Source of the DNA: Flavobacteriaceae bacterium
Lineage (GTDB): Bacteria; Bacteroidota; Bacteroidia; Flavobacteriales; Flavobacteriaceae
Reading direction: 5' to 3'
Length of the DNA: 64,000 nt
NCBI GenBank assembly: GCA_016780345.1
Contig: JADHLZ010000004.1
Location: 1-64,000, forward strand
This document shows positions 10,342-18,767 of this stretch, in pieces. Every line of letters starts with the position of its first letter. The first letter of the stretch is position 1. A model generated the notes under the pieces. It had not been told where the DNA came from. It ran no database searches and saw only the letters and a list, made by a program, of their open reading frames with translations. The position numbers and the translations under genes are program-made.

Positions 10342-10998
10342 TTAAAATTTAGTTACATATAAATTATTTGCAGATTTTATAGAAATAGTAAGATTGGTAT
10401 CATCCAAACCAATGTGTAATGATTGATCAAATTCTTCTTTGTGCAGGACATTTATATTACAACCCAAAGAAATTTTTCTCTTATCCAAATAATTAAGAAA
10501 AGCTGAGGAAGAATCTTTAACACCAACGAATTTTCCTTTTTCACCAATTCTAAGATCGCTTAATTTTAATTTTGGAGTGGACTTTATAAAGCCAGCTGGA
10601 TTTGGTATTGGATCTCCATGTGGATCATGCGTTGGAAAATTTAAAAACTTGTCTAATTCCTTGGTCAATTTTTCTGATTGAATATGTTCTAATTGTTCAG
10701 CTATTTCGTGAACTTCATCCCATTTAAAATTTAATTTTTTAACTAAAAAAACTTCCCATAATCTGTGCTTCCTTATAATTTTAAGTGCTTTTTTTCTACC
10801 AAGCTCTGTTAATTGGGCACCATGATATTTTTTATAAACTATAAAAAACTTTTGGTTTAATTTTTTTAACATTTCAGTTACTGATGATGGTTTGGTCTTC
10901 AAATTATTTGCAATAGAATTCGTGGAAACTACATCGTTAGAATTCAATGATAAATGAAAGATAGATTTTAAATGATTTTCTTCAGAAAGAGATAACAT
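10342..10998 (-). CDS. DtxR/MntR-family metal-dependent repressor
   Basis: 218 residues: an N-terminal winged helix (about 5-60, LSLSEENHLKSIFHL to TEMLKKL), the family's dimerisation/metal-binding helices (residues 70-125, with RKHRLWEVFL, EVHEIAEQLEH and PTHDPHGDPIP) and a C-terminal FeoA/SH3-like domain (about 145-218). Family members repress metal uptake genes when loaded with Fe(II) or Mn(II). It is first in a two-gene unit with the ZIP transporter. Two dyads (11015-11028 and 11035-11056) cover its promoter, which argues for autoregulation of the whole unit. Confidence 0.93.
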   Translation of the reverse strand: MLSLSEENHLKSIFHLSLNSNDVVSTNSIANNLKTKPSSVTEMLKKLNQKFFIVYKKYHGAQLTELGRKKALKIIRKHRLWEVFLVKKLNFKWDEVHEIAEQLEHIQSEKLTKELDKFLNFPTHDPHGDPIPNPAGFIKSTPKLKLSDLRIGEKGKFVGVKDSSSAFLNYLDKRKISLGCNINVLHKEEFDQSLHIGLDDTNLTISIKSANNLYVTKF

Positions 10999-11002
10999 AA
11001 AA

Positions 11003-11010
11003 CAAAGATA
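11003..11010 (-). promoter_or_regulatory. -7 box of the metal regulator/ZIP operon
   Basis: TATCTTTG on the minus strand, a perfect TAnnTTTG, ends 4 nt before the ATG at 10998, which implies a leaderless or nearly leaderless transcript. Both operator dyads sit immediately upstream of it. Confidence 0.55.
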
Positions 11011-11014
11011 TAAT

Positions 11015-11028
11015 ATTTAGACTTAAAT
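11015..11028. promoter_or_regulatory. Proximal dyad, likely metal-regulator operator
   Basis: ATTTAGACTTAAAT: arms ATTTA/TAAAT around GACT. It begins 4 bp upstream of the -7 box and shares the TTTAG core with the larger dyad at 11035-11056. Confidence 0.45.
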
Positions 11029-11034
11029 AAAAAT

Positions 11035-11056
11035 TAATTTAGGCAAGACTAAATTA
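11035..11056. promoter_or_regulatory. Distal dyad, likely metal-regulator operator
   Basis: Perfect 8-nt arms TAATTTAG and CTAAATTA separated by GCAAGA (plus strand). The spacing places it over the -33 region of the regulator promoter. DtxR/MntR-family proteins bind dyads of about this size; assignment to this regulator is inferred from position. Confidence 0.6.
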
Positions 11057-11069
11057 TTGAATAAAAAAT

Positions 11070-12038
11070 TTATAATTTTCTATCCATAAGATATTTAGAA
11101 AAATTAATTAACTCTAATTTATTTTTTTTTGAAATATTTAATTTATTTACTGATTCTAAGGCTTTTTCTGTGTAATCCTTAACTAAGTCAAGAGTCTTGG
11201 AATCTGAATTGGTATCCTTAAATATTTTAGAAACTTTTGAAATTTTATCATAAGAATTCTGGGTGTTATAAAGTTTAATTAACGCTTTTTTTTGTTGCTT
11301 ATTTGAGTTTGATATGGATAAATGATACATCGCTGTTTTTTTATTTTCTACTATATCTCCCCCGATTGACTTACCAACCAGAGTTTGATCTCCAAATGTA
11401 TCTAAGTAATCATCTTGAAGCTGAAAGGCAATACCTAAATTAACACCATAGTTATAAATATGATTTAAATCCATTTCAGATGCTTTAGAAATTATAGCAC
11501 CCATTTTTAGAGCAGCTCCAACTAAAACTGCTGTTTTAAGCTCAATCATGTTTAGGTATTCATCAAAAGTCAAGTCAACTTTATTTTCAAAATCAATATC
11601 TAGTTGTTGACCTTCACAAACTTTTAATGCTACTGTATTTAAAACATTATTTAATTTATTGTAAATTTTAGGTTCGTATGATTCTAACAGACGATAGGAA
11701 TAAATTAATAAAGCATCGCCAGAAAGTATAGATTGATTAATATTCCATTTTAAATGAACTGTTTGATTACCTCGCCTTAATGCAGCAGAATCCATTATAT
11801 CATCATGCATTAATGTAAAATTGTGAAAGCACTCTACAGAAAGAGCTGCGGGTAAAGCTTTTTTATAATCAGTTCCGAAACATTTTGCAGAAATTAAAAC
11901 TAAATATGGCCTAATCCTTTTGCCTCCTAATTTTAAAATATACTTAATTGGATTATAAAGAGATTTGGGGGAATTAGAAAAAGATAGGTTTTCTAACTCT
12001 TCGTTAATTATATCGGCATAAAATTTGATATTATTCAA
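11070..12038 (-). CDS. Polyprenyl diphosphate synthase (FPP/GGPP type)
   Basis: 322-residue trans-isoprenyl diphosphate synthase. The first Asp-rich motif DDIMD is at 79-83 and the second, DDYLD, at 209-213; GGKRIRP (38-44) and the LRRGNQTVH segment after the first motif are also present. An aromatic residue (F74) five positions before the first Asp-rich motif is, by the known chain-length rule, typical of short-chain (C15/C20) products rather than long quinone side chains. The start is TTG at 12038, 15 nt after a TATTTTTG box; the next in-frame ATG is far inside the fold. Divergent from the TetR/efflux operon. Confidence 0.93.
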   Translation of the reverse strand: MNNIKFYADIINEELENLSFSNSPKSLYNPIKYILKLGGKRIRPYLVLISAKCFGTDYKKALPAALSVECFHNFTLMHDDIMDSAALRRGNQTVHLKWNINQSILSGDALLIYSYRLLESYEPKIYNKLNNVLNTVALKVCEGQQLDIDFENKVDLTFDEYLNMIELKTAVLVGAALKMGAIISKASEMDLNHIYNYGVNLGIAFQLQDDYLDTFGDQTLVGKSIGGDIVENKKTAMYHLSISNSNKQQKKALIKLYNTQNSYDKISKVSKIFKDTNSDSKTLDLVKDYTEKALESVNKLNISKKNKLELINFSKYLMDRKL

Positions 12039-12053
12039 TTTAATTATTTAATT

Positions 12054-12061
12054 CAAAAATA
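12054..12061 (-). promoter_or_regulatory. -7 box of the polyprenyl synthase gene
   Basis: TATTTTTG on the minus strand, 15 nt before the TTG start at 12038. No clear -33 element. Confidence 0.4.
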
Positions 12062-12111
12062 CACCTTTTACATATTATTAATAATTTCTTAATAAGAAAC
12101 TTTGGAAACCA

Positions 12112-12143
12112 TTTGGGTTTTTAAAGTTTCCTTTTTATATTTG
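12112..12143 (+). promoter_or_regulatory. Promoter of the TetR-RND efflux operon
   Basis: TTTG (12112-12115), a 20-nt spacer and TATATTTG (12136-12143) form a textbook Bacteroidota promoter. Because it ends 15 nt before the TTG at 12159, it rules out the in-frame upstream start at 12102 for the regulator. Confidence 0.75.
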
Positions 12144-12158
12144 CAATCAAAAAAAAAA

Positions 12159-12755
12159 TTGAAAGATATAATCTTAGAAAAATCTCGAGAATTATTCTTA
12201 ACCATCGGCTTTAAAAGTGTCACTATGGATCATATCGCTAATGCAATGGGAATTTCAAAAAAAACTATATATAATTTTTTTGAAAATAAAACATCACTGG
12301 TTAAATCAGTTGCTAATTATATGTTTACAAGTATCACCAGAGGAGTTACTGAAATAAAAAAAAATTCTGAAGATCCAATAAGCGAATTATACGATATCAA
12401 TTTGTTTTTAATAAAATATCTTAAAAAAGAAAGCACATCTCCGCTTTATCAACTTGAAAAATATTATCCTTTGATACATAAGAGTATCAATAAAATGCAG
12501 TTTGATTTTATAATTAAATCAACAAGAGAAAGCCTTGAAAATGGTATAAAACTTGGATTGTTTAGGCATGATATTAAAATAGATTTTATCTCAAGACTTT
12601 ATTTTAAAGGAATGATTGGTATTAGAGATTTAGATACATTTCCTTCAAAAACTTACGATCCTGTTAACCTTAAAATTGATTTTATTGAATATCATTTGAG
12701 AGCCATAGTTACCCCGAAAGGACTAAAAAAATTAAATCAGTTTATTAATAAATAA
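12159..12755 (+). CDS. TetR/AcrR-family repressor of efflux operon
   Basis: 198 residues from the TTG at 12159. The N-terminal helix-turn-helix domain (about 1-50) reads KDIILEKSRELFLTIGF followed by VTMDHIANAMGISKKTIYNFFENK, a classical TetR HTH; the C-terminal part is the ligand/dimerisation domain, not similar to a named subgroup that I recognise. It is the first gene of a unit with an outer-membrane channel, a membrane-fusion protein and an RND pump, and its stop overlaps the next start (TAATG). It probably represses its own operon. The start was chosen because a strong promoter lies inside the longer reading frame. Confidence 0.9.
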   Translation: MKDIILEKSRELFLTIGFKSVTMDHIANAMGISKKTIYNFFENKTSLVKSVANYMFTSITRGVTEIKKNSEDPISELYDINLFLIKYLKKESTSPLYQLEKYYPLIHKSINKMQFDFIIKSTRESLENGIKLGLFRHDIKIDFISRLYFKGMIGIRDLDTFPSKTYDPVNLKIDFIEYHLRAIVTPKGLKKLNQFINK

Positions 12756-14083
12756 TGAAAAAAATAGTTTTATCTATCACTCTATCTCTTTTGTATTATA
12801 ACTTAATAGGTCAGAATGCTTTTACATTAGAAAATGCAATAGATTACTCATTAAAAAACAATAGATTTTCTAAAAACGCAGCATACGACATTAAAAAAGC
12901 TAATGCAAAAAAATGGGAAACCATTGCAACTGGTCTTCCACAAATAAATGCATTTATTGATTACTCTAATAATTTAAAACAACCCGTTTCTTTAGTACCT
13001 GCAGAGTTTTTTGGAGGAAATCCTGGAGAATTTGCAGAACTTTCTTTTGGAACTAAACAAACAATTGATGGATCTGTAACACTTACTCAACTTTTATTTG
13101 ATGGATCCTATATGATAGGTCTTGCTTCAATAAAGCTATATATGGATATAGCGAACAAGGCCAAAATAAAAACTGATCAAGAGGTTAAGAAAACTACTAT
13201 TTCTGCGTACGGGAACGCATTAGTAAGCCAAGAAAGAGTAGAAATTCTTAAAAGAAACATAAAAAATGTTGAGCAAAATTTAAACGAGATTAAAAAAATC
13301 TATGAAAACGGGCTTACTGAACTTGAAAACATTGAACAACTAACAATTTCATACAGCTCATTAAAAAATTCTCTAGACTATGCTGTTAAAGTAAATAAAA
13401 CATCGTTGAATCTTTTGAAATTAATTATTGGTTATGATATTAATAAAGAGATTGTCCTACTAGACAATCTTTCAGGTCTTATTTTAAAGAACTCTAATTT
13501 TGAACAATTAAATGAAAATTTTGATCTAGAAAAAAATATTGATTACCAGCTTGCATTAAACAATAAAAAATCTCAACAAACATTACTAAGGCTTGAGCAA
13601 TCAAAAGCACTTCCAACATTGAAAGCTTTTATTAAAGGTGGATACGACGGAAATAACGATTCTTTTAAGTTTTTTAAGCCCAACCAAAAATGGTACGGAT
13701 ATTCTTTTGTTGGGGTTACTATGTCTGTTCCAATTTTTAGTTCTTTAAGAAAATCTGCAAAAACACAACAAGCTAGAATAGATTTTGAAAAATCAAAAAA
13801 TGATTTAATTGATTCAAAAAATAAAATTTTTATTGAATTAGAAAATGCAAAGAGTGAATACGAATATGCTATTAACTCATATTATAACTCAGTTGAAAAT
13901 TTAAAACTTGCAGAAAAAATTGAAAGAAAAAATCAAGTAAAATTTTTAGAGGGATTAATATCTGGTTTAGACCTTAGACAGGCACAAATTCAACTTTATT
14001 CTATACAAAATGAACTGCTTCAGTCTATGCTTGAAGTAATTAATAAAAAAACAAATCTTGAAATTATTTTAACTCAGAATTAA
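12755..14083 (+). CDS. TolC-family outer-membrane efflux channel
   Basis: 442 residues with a signal peptide (about 1-19, ending at LIGQ) and two outer-membrane-efflux-protein repeats rich in long coiled helices (about 20-215 and 250-440). It would form the outer-membrane duct of the tripartite pump encoded downstream. Start overlaps the TetR stop by 1 bp and the membrane-fusion gene follows after 8 bp, so the three pump parts should be co-translated. Substrate unknown. Confidence 0.93.
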   Translation: MKKIVLSITLSLLYYNLIGQNAFTLENAIDYSLKNNRFSKNAAYDIKKANAKKWETIATGLPQINAFIDYSNNLKQPVSLVPAEFFGGNPGEFAELSFGTKQTIDGSVTLTQLLFDGSYMIGLASIKLYMDIANKAKIKTDQEVKKTTISAYGNALVSQERVEILKRNIKNVEQNLNEIKKIYENGLTELENIEQLTISYSSLKNSLDYAVKVNKTSLNLLKLIIGYDINKEIVLLDNLSGLILKNSNFEQLNENFDLEKNIDYQLALNNKKSQQTLLRLEQSKALPTLKAFIKGGYDGNNDSFKFFKPNQKWYGYSFVGVTMSVPIFSSLRKSAKTQQARIDFEKSKNDLIDSKNKIFIELENAKSEYEYAINSYYNSVENLKLAEKIERKNQVKFLEGLISGLDLRQAQIQLYSIQNELLQSMLEVINKKTNLEIILTQN

Positions 14084-14091
14084 ATATATAT

Positions 14092-15243
14092 ATGAACAAA
14101 ATATTTTACACATTTACAATAATACTTTTATTATCATGCGAAAACCATGAAACTTTTGATAGTATTATAAAATCAAATGATATTGAAAAAATTAAATTAA
14201 AAAGAAAAACTATTGTTGCTTCTCAACAAGATCTTAACAGTAAAATTGAACTGCTTGACTCTGTAATTGAAGAATTAAACGAAAATCCTCAACTACCAAT
14301 AGTGCAGGTAGTGAACGTAACCCCGTCTAAATTTGATCATTATATTCAAGTTCAAGGAAGTGTTAAGTCAGAGGAATTGATCAACATCTTCCCTGAATTT
14401 TCTGGAATTATTAAAAATATTTATGTAAAAAGTGGAGATAAAGTAAAAAAAGATCAACCTCTAATTAAAATTGATGATGGTGGTTTGAAAGAACAATTAT
14501 CTCAGCTAGAAATAAAATTTGAATTAACAAAAACAACTTTTGAAAGACAAAAAAGACTTTGGGAGCAAAAAATTGGAAGCGAAATCCAGTTTTTAGAAAC
14601 TAAATCAATGTTTGAAACGCAAAAACAAGCAATCAAACAGCTTAAAAAACAAATAGAAAAAACATTAATTCAAGCTCCTTTTAGTGGAACAATTGACAAC
14701 GTAATTGCCAAACTTGGTGAGGTAGTCTATCCAGGAAAATCAAACTTAATGATGTTATTGAATATGGATAATCTTTATGTTGAATCAAATGTTCCTGAAA
14801 AATATATTTCCTCTATTAGTTCTGGAAATAAGGTGCTAATTGAGTTCCCGCTAATTGAACAATCTCTTACAACAACGATTCGCCAGTCAGGAAATTACAT
14901 ACATCCAACAAATAGAACGTTTAAAATTGAAATGGGTATTGAATCTAATGATATAAACTTGAACCCTAACTTAAACGCCAAAGTAAAAATTAATGATTAT
15001 TCAAATGCCAATGCATTAATGATAAATCAAAATTTAATTAGCATAGACAGTGAAAATAAAGAGTACGTATATAAAATTTACTCAAAAAATAATAAAAACT
15101 ACGTTTCTAAAACAAATATTAGTACCGGTAAAAATGATGGAATTTATGTTGAAATTCTTTCGGGTATTAGTCCAGGTGATCAGATAGTTTCTGAAGGAAT
15201 TAGAAAATTAGCAGATAATGTAAGAGTTAAAATAATCAATTAA
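14092..15243 (+). CDS. RND efflux membrane-fusion lipoprotein
   Basis: 383 residues beginning with a lipoprotein signal (LLLLSC, lipidated C16). A short coiled coil (about 28-62), a lipoyl/barrel-sandwich half (about 98-130, GIIKNIYVKSGDKVKKDQPL), an alpha-hairpin (about 130-195), the second lipoyl half (APFSGTIDNVIAKLGEVV) and a beta-barrel plus membrane-proximal domain follow in the usual AcrA/HlyD order. It bridges the RND pump and the TolC-like channel. Flanked by both partners with gaps of 8 and 11 bp. Confidence 0.93.
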   Translation: MNKIFYTFTIILLLSCENHETFDSIIKSNDIEKIKLKRKTIVASQQDLNSKIELLDSVIEELNENPQLPIVQVVNVTPSKFDHYIQVQGSVKSEELINIFPEFSGIIKNIYVKSGDKVKKDQPLIKIDDGGLKEQLSQLEIKFELTKTTFERQKRLWEQKIGSEIQFLETKSMFETQKQAIKQLKKQIEKTLIQAPFSGTIDNVIAKLGEVVYPGKSNLMMLLNMDNLYVESNVPEKYISSISSGNKVLIEFPLIEQSLTTTIRQSGNYIHPTNRTFKIEMGIESNDINLNPNLNAKVKINDYSNANALMINQNLISIDSENKEYVYKIYSKNNKNYVSKTNISTGKNDGIYVEILSGISPGDQIVSEGIRKLADNVRVKIIN

Positions 15244-15254
15244 AAGTTACTGAA

Positions 15255-18200
15255 TTGAATAATAAAGAAAAAGACTTTGCTCCTTCATCATGGGCAATAA
15301 ACAATGGTACTACAATGTATGTTATTATGGCATTGGTTCTTTTTTTAGGTATTAATTACTATTTTAATATGCCTAGAGAGGAATATCCTGAAATAAAAGA
15401 AAACATAGTATTTATAAGTTCTATTTATCCAGGGAACACTGCTGAAGATGTTGAAAAACTTATTACAGAACCTCTTGAAGACAAGCTTAAATCTTTAAAC
15501 AATATTCTTGAAATAAAGTCTTCTTCCAAAGAAAATTTTTCATTAATAATTATTGAATTCGATGACGAAATTGGATACACTGAAGCTAAACTTAAAGTAA
15601 AAGATGAAGTAGAATCTGCAGTAGCTAGTGAGGATTGGCCAATGTTTAATAATGTAAAAGTTGACCCTAATGTTTTCAATATGACTTTTACTGAAGAAAT
15701 GCCAATAGTGAATATTAATATTTCAGGAGATTATTCTACTGAAAAACTTAAAGAATATTCTGAAATTTTACAAGATGAAATTGAAAGCTTAAGTGAAATT
15801 AAGAAAGTAGATATTTCTGGTGCTCTTGAGAAAGAAATAGAAGTTGCAGTAGATATTTATAAAATGATGGCTTCTAAAATTTCTTTTTACGATATAATAA
15901 ACTCAATTCAAGCAGGAAATATTTCTATTTCTGCTGGAAACTTAAAGGCAAATGATCAAAGAAAGACTATTCGAATAATTGGTGAAATAAATTCCCCTTC
16001 TGAATTAGAAAATTTTGTCGTTAAATCATCATATAATAATTCAGTATTATTAAAAGATATAGCAGAAATAAAATTTAAAGAAAAAGAAGCTACAACTTAT
16101 GCTCGTGAAAATGAAAAACCCGTAGTAATGTTAGTAGTCAAAAAAAGATCTGGAGAAAATACCTTAAGGGCAGTTGAAAAAATACGTTCTATTGTTGAAC
16201 AACAAAAAGAAAATGTTTTTCCAAAAAACTTAATTGTTTCCATTGCGAATGACCAATCTGAATTAACTGAAAACCAAGTTACTGATTTAGTTAATAGTAT
16301 AATTTTTGGAGTTGTTATTGTTGTTTTAGTATTGTTGTTTTTCTTAGGATTTAAAAATGCCCTTTTTGTTGGAATAGCAATTCCAATGTCAATGTTTATG
16401 TCGATTGCAATTTTAGGTGCAATGGGTAATACGTTAAATACCATGATACTATTTGGTTTGATTCTTGGATTGGGATTGTTAGTTGATAACGCTGTTGTTG
16501 TTGTTGAGAACGTTTACAGATTGATGGAAAAAGAAAACATGAACAGAATTGAAGCTACTAAAAAAGGTATTTCTGAAATTGCTTTCCCAATAATCATTTC
16601 AACCGCTACCACAGTAGCAGCATTTATTCCACTTGGATTGTGGCCGGGAAGAATTGGAAAATTTATGATTTTTTTCCCCATAACCCTTTCGGTAGTGCTG
16701 TGTTCATCATTACTTGTAGCAGTTTTTTTTAATTCGGTATTGGTTTCGAGATATATGCAAATTGAAGACAAAAACATGCCAATAAGTAGAATTATTAGGC
16801 TTACATCAATACTTGCAATTTTTGGAGTTATATTCTTAATTTTAGGTTTTACATTTGATGATATAGAATCTGCAAAAGTTTTTAGATTTTTAGGATCTAT
16901 TATAACATTTATTTCAATTAATTTTTGGATATATAGATTGTTTCTTCGAAAATTAGCTAATAACTTTCAATCTAGAATTCTTCCAATTCTTGACTCGAAC
17001 TATGAAAAACTGTTAAAAAAAATTTTAGTTGGTAAAAGACCATACATAGTAATACTGTCAACCTTCATTAGCTTAATCGTCGCTTTTATTAGCTTTGGAA
17101 AATCTGTTTCCTCGCAAAGAACAAGCATAGAATTTTTTCCCGATGAAGATCCTAGACAGATCATAGTTTATGTAGAATATCCCGAAGGCACAGATATTTC
17201 TAAAACTAACAAAATAGCCAAACTAATTGAAAAAGATATAAATTCCATAATATATTCCGATAAATATTTTGATGATAAGGGTTATAATTTTATGGTACAA
17301 AATAATATTTCACAAATTGGAGAAGGAACAGAAAATCCTGAAAAAGAAATAGGAGGATTAGAGGAGCTTCCTAATAGAGCTAAAATTACAACTTCCTTTA
17401 GAGATTTTAAATATCGCAAAGGATTAAGCTCAAGAGATGTTAGAATGGAGATACAGCAAATATTAAAAAACAAATATCCTGGAGTCTCCATAGCAGTTGA
17501 AAAAAATCAATCAGGACCACCTGTTGGTTACCCTATAAATATTGAGATAACTGGGAAAGATTATAGCACTTTAATTGAAAAAGCTGAAAAAATCACTGAG
17601 TATATTAATTCAAGAAATATACCTGGAATTGAAGAGCTAAAAATAGATGTAAATAAATCTAGAGTTACAAACCTTGTCAACATTGATAGAGAAAAAACTG
17701 GTGAACTGGGATTAAGTGTTGGCCAAATAGGTCAGCAATTAAGAGCAGCACTTTTTGGCACCAAAGCAGGAATTTATAAGGAAAACGGAGAAGATTATGA
17801 GATCAACGTTAGGTTTAATGAAGAAAACAGATATTCCGAAGACATACTGTTTGATCAAAATTTAACTTTTAAAGATCCAAACAATGGAATGATTAAAGAA
17901 ATCCCTATATCAAGTGTGATTAGCAACTCTAGAGCGACAACTTTTAATGTTATTAAGCACAAAAATTTCAAAAGAATTGTTACAATTTATTCTGGATTGT
18001 CCTCTGGATATGTTGATGCTGGTGCAATTGTAAATCAAATTGTAAATGAAATGAAGAATTTCAAAGAAGATATAAGTATGATTGATATAGATTACACAGG
18101 TCAAATTGAAGAGCAAAATAAAAATCAAACTTTTTTACTTAAGGCTTTTGCAACTGGTTTATTATTGATTTTTCTATTATTAATCCTTCAATTTAATTCT

Positions 18201-18734
18201 GTGAGCAAACCCACTATTATAATGATAGCAATCATATTAAGTCTTATTGGAGTTTTCGGATACTTAGCTTTAACTGGAAATTCCTTTGTTATTTTAATGA
18301 CAATGATGGGGATTATCGCTTTATCTGGAATCGTTGTCAACAATGGAGTTGTTTTGCTTGATTACTCGATGATTTTATTAAACAGAAAAAAAGAAGACAA
18401 ATCTAATAAAGACAAAAAGTTAATTTTATTAAAATATGAATCAATTATCGAGTCTTGTAAATCAAGATTAAGACCAGTTTTGTTAACAGCAATTACAACT
18501 ATAGGCGGGCTAGTTCCTCTTGCAACTGGATTTAATATTAATTTCTACACTCTTTTCAGCGATTTTAATCCAAATATTTATTGGGGAGGTGATAATTTTG
18601 TTTTCTGGGGACCTTTGGCTGTTACAGTTATTTCAGGTCTTGTAGTCGCTACATTTTTGACCTTATTTGTGGTTCCATCTTTGTTTATGATGATTGAAAA
18701 ATTTAAATTGTGGATTGGTTTAAGATATAGATAA
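15255..18734 (+). CDS. RND-family efflux pump inner-membrane transporter
   Basis: 1159 residues with the AcrB-like architecture: helix 1 (about 20-37), a large periplasmic porter loop (about 40-335), helices 2-6 (about 345-500), an extra pair of hydrophobic segments near 512-560, a second loop (about 620-960) and helices 8-12. The proton-relay segment in helix 4 reads GLLVDNAVVVVEN with D411-N412, that is Asp-Asn instead of AcrB Asp-Asp, common in Bacteroidota pumps. The start is TTG at 15255. It closes the TetR-controlled operon. Substrate (drugs, bile-like compounds, metabolites) cannot be told. Confidence 0.93.
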   Translation: MNNKEKDFAPSSWAINNGTTMYVIMALVLFLGINYYFNMPREEYPEIKENIVFISSIYPGNTAEDVEKLITEPLEDKLKSLNNILEIKSSSKENFSLIIIEFDDEIGYTEAKLKVKDEVESAVASEDWPMFNNVKVDPNVFNMTFTEEMPIVNINISGDYSTEKLKEYSEILQDEIESLSEIKKVDISGALEKEIEVAVDIYKMMASKISFYDIINSIQAGNISISAGNLKANDQRKTIRIIGEINSPSELENFVVKSSYNNSVLLKDIAEIKFKEKEATTYARENEKPVVMLVVKKRSGENTLRAVEKIRSIVEQQKENVFPKNLIVSIANDQSELTENQVTDLVNSIIFGVVIVVLVLLFFLGFKNALFVGIAIPMSMFMSIAILGAMGNTLNTMILFGLILGLGLLVDNAVVVVENVYRLMEKENMNRIEATKKGISEIAFPIIISTATTVAAFIPLGLWPGRIGKFMIFFPITLSVVLCSSLLVAVFFNSVLVSRYMQIEDKNMPISRIIRLTSILAIFGVIFLILGFTFDDIESAKVFRFLGSIITFISINFWIYRLFLRKLANNFQSRILPILDSNYEKLLKKILVGKRPYIVILSTFISLIVAFISFGKSVSSQRTSIEFFPDEDPRQIIVYVEYPEGTDISKTNKIAKLIEKDINSIIYSDKYFDDKGYNFMVQNNISQIGEGTENPEKEIGGLEELPNRAKITTSFRDFKYRKGLSSRDVRMEIQQILKNKYPGVSIAVEKNQSGPPVGYPINIEITGKDYSTLIEKAEKITEYINSRNIPGIEELKIDVNKSRVTNLVNIDREKTGELGLSVGQIGQQLRAALFGTKAGIYKENGEDYEINVRFNEENRYSEDILFDQNLTFKDPNNGMIKEIPISSVISNSRATTFNVIKHKNFKRIVTIYSGLSSGYVDAGAIVNQIVNEMKNFKEDISMIDIDYTGQIEEQNKNQTFLLKAFATGLLLIFLLLILQFNSVSKPTIIMIAIILSLIGVFGYLALTGNSFVILMTMMGIIALSGIVVNNGVVLLDYSMILLNRKKEDKSNKDKKLILLKYESIIESCKSRLRPVLLTAITTIGGLVPLATGFNINFYTLFSDFNPNIYWGGDNFVFWGPLAVTVISGLVVATFLTLFVVPSLFMMIEKFKLWIGLRYR

Positions 18735-18767
18735 TATCTTGTTAAATTTACACCATAATAAATTATA

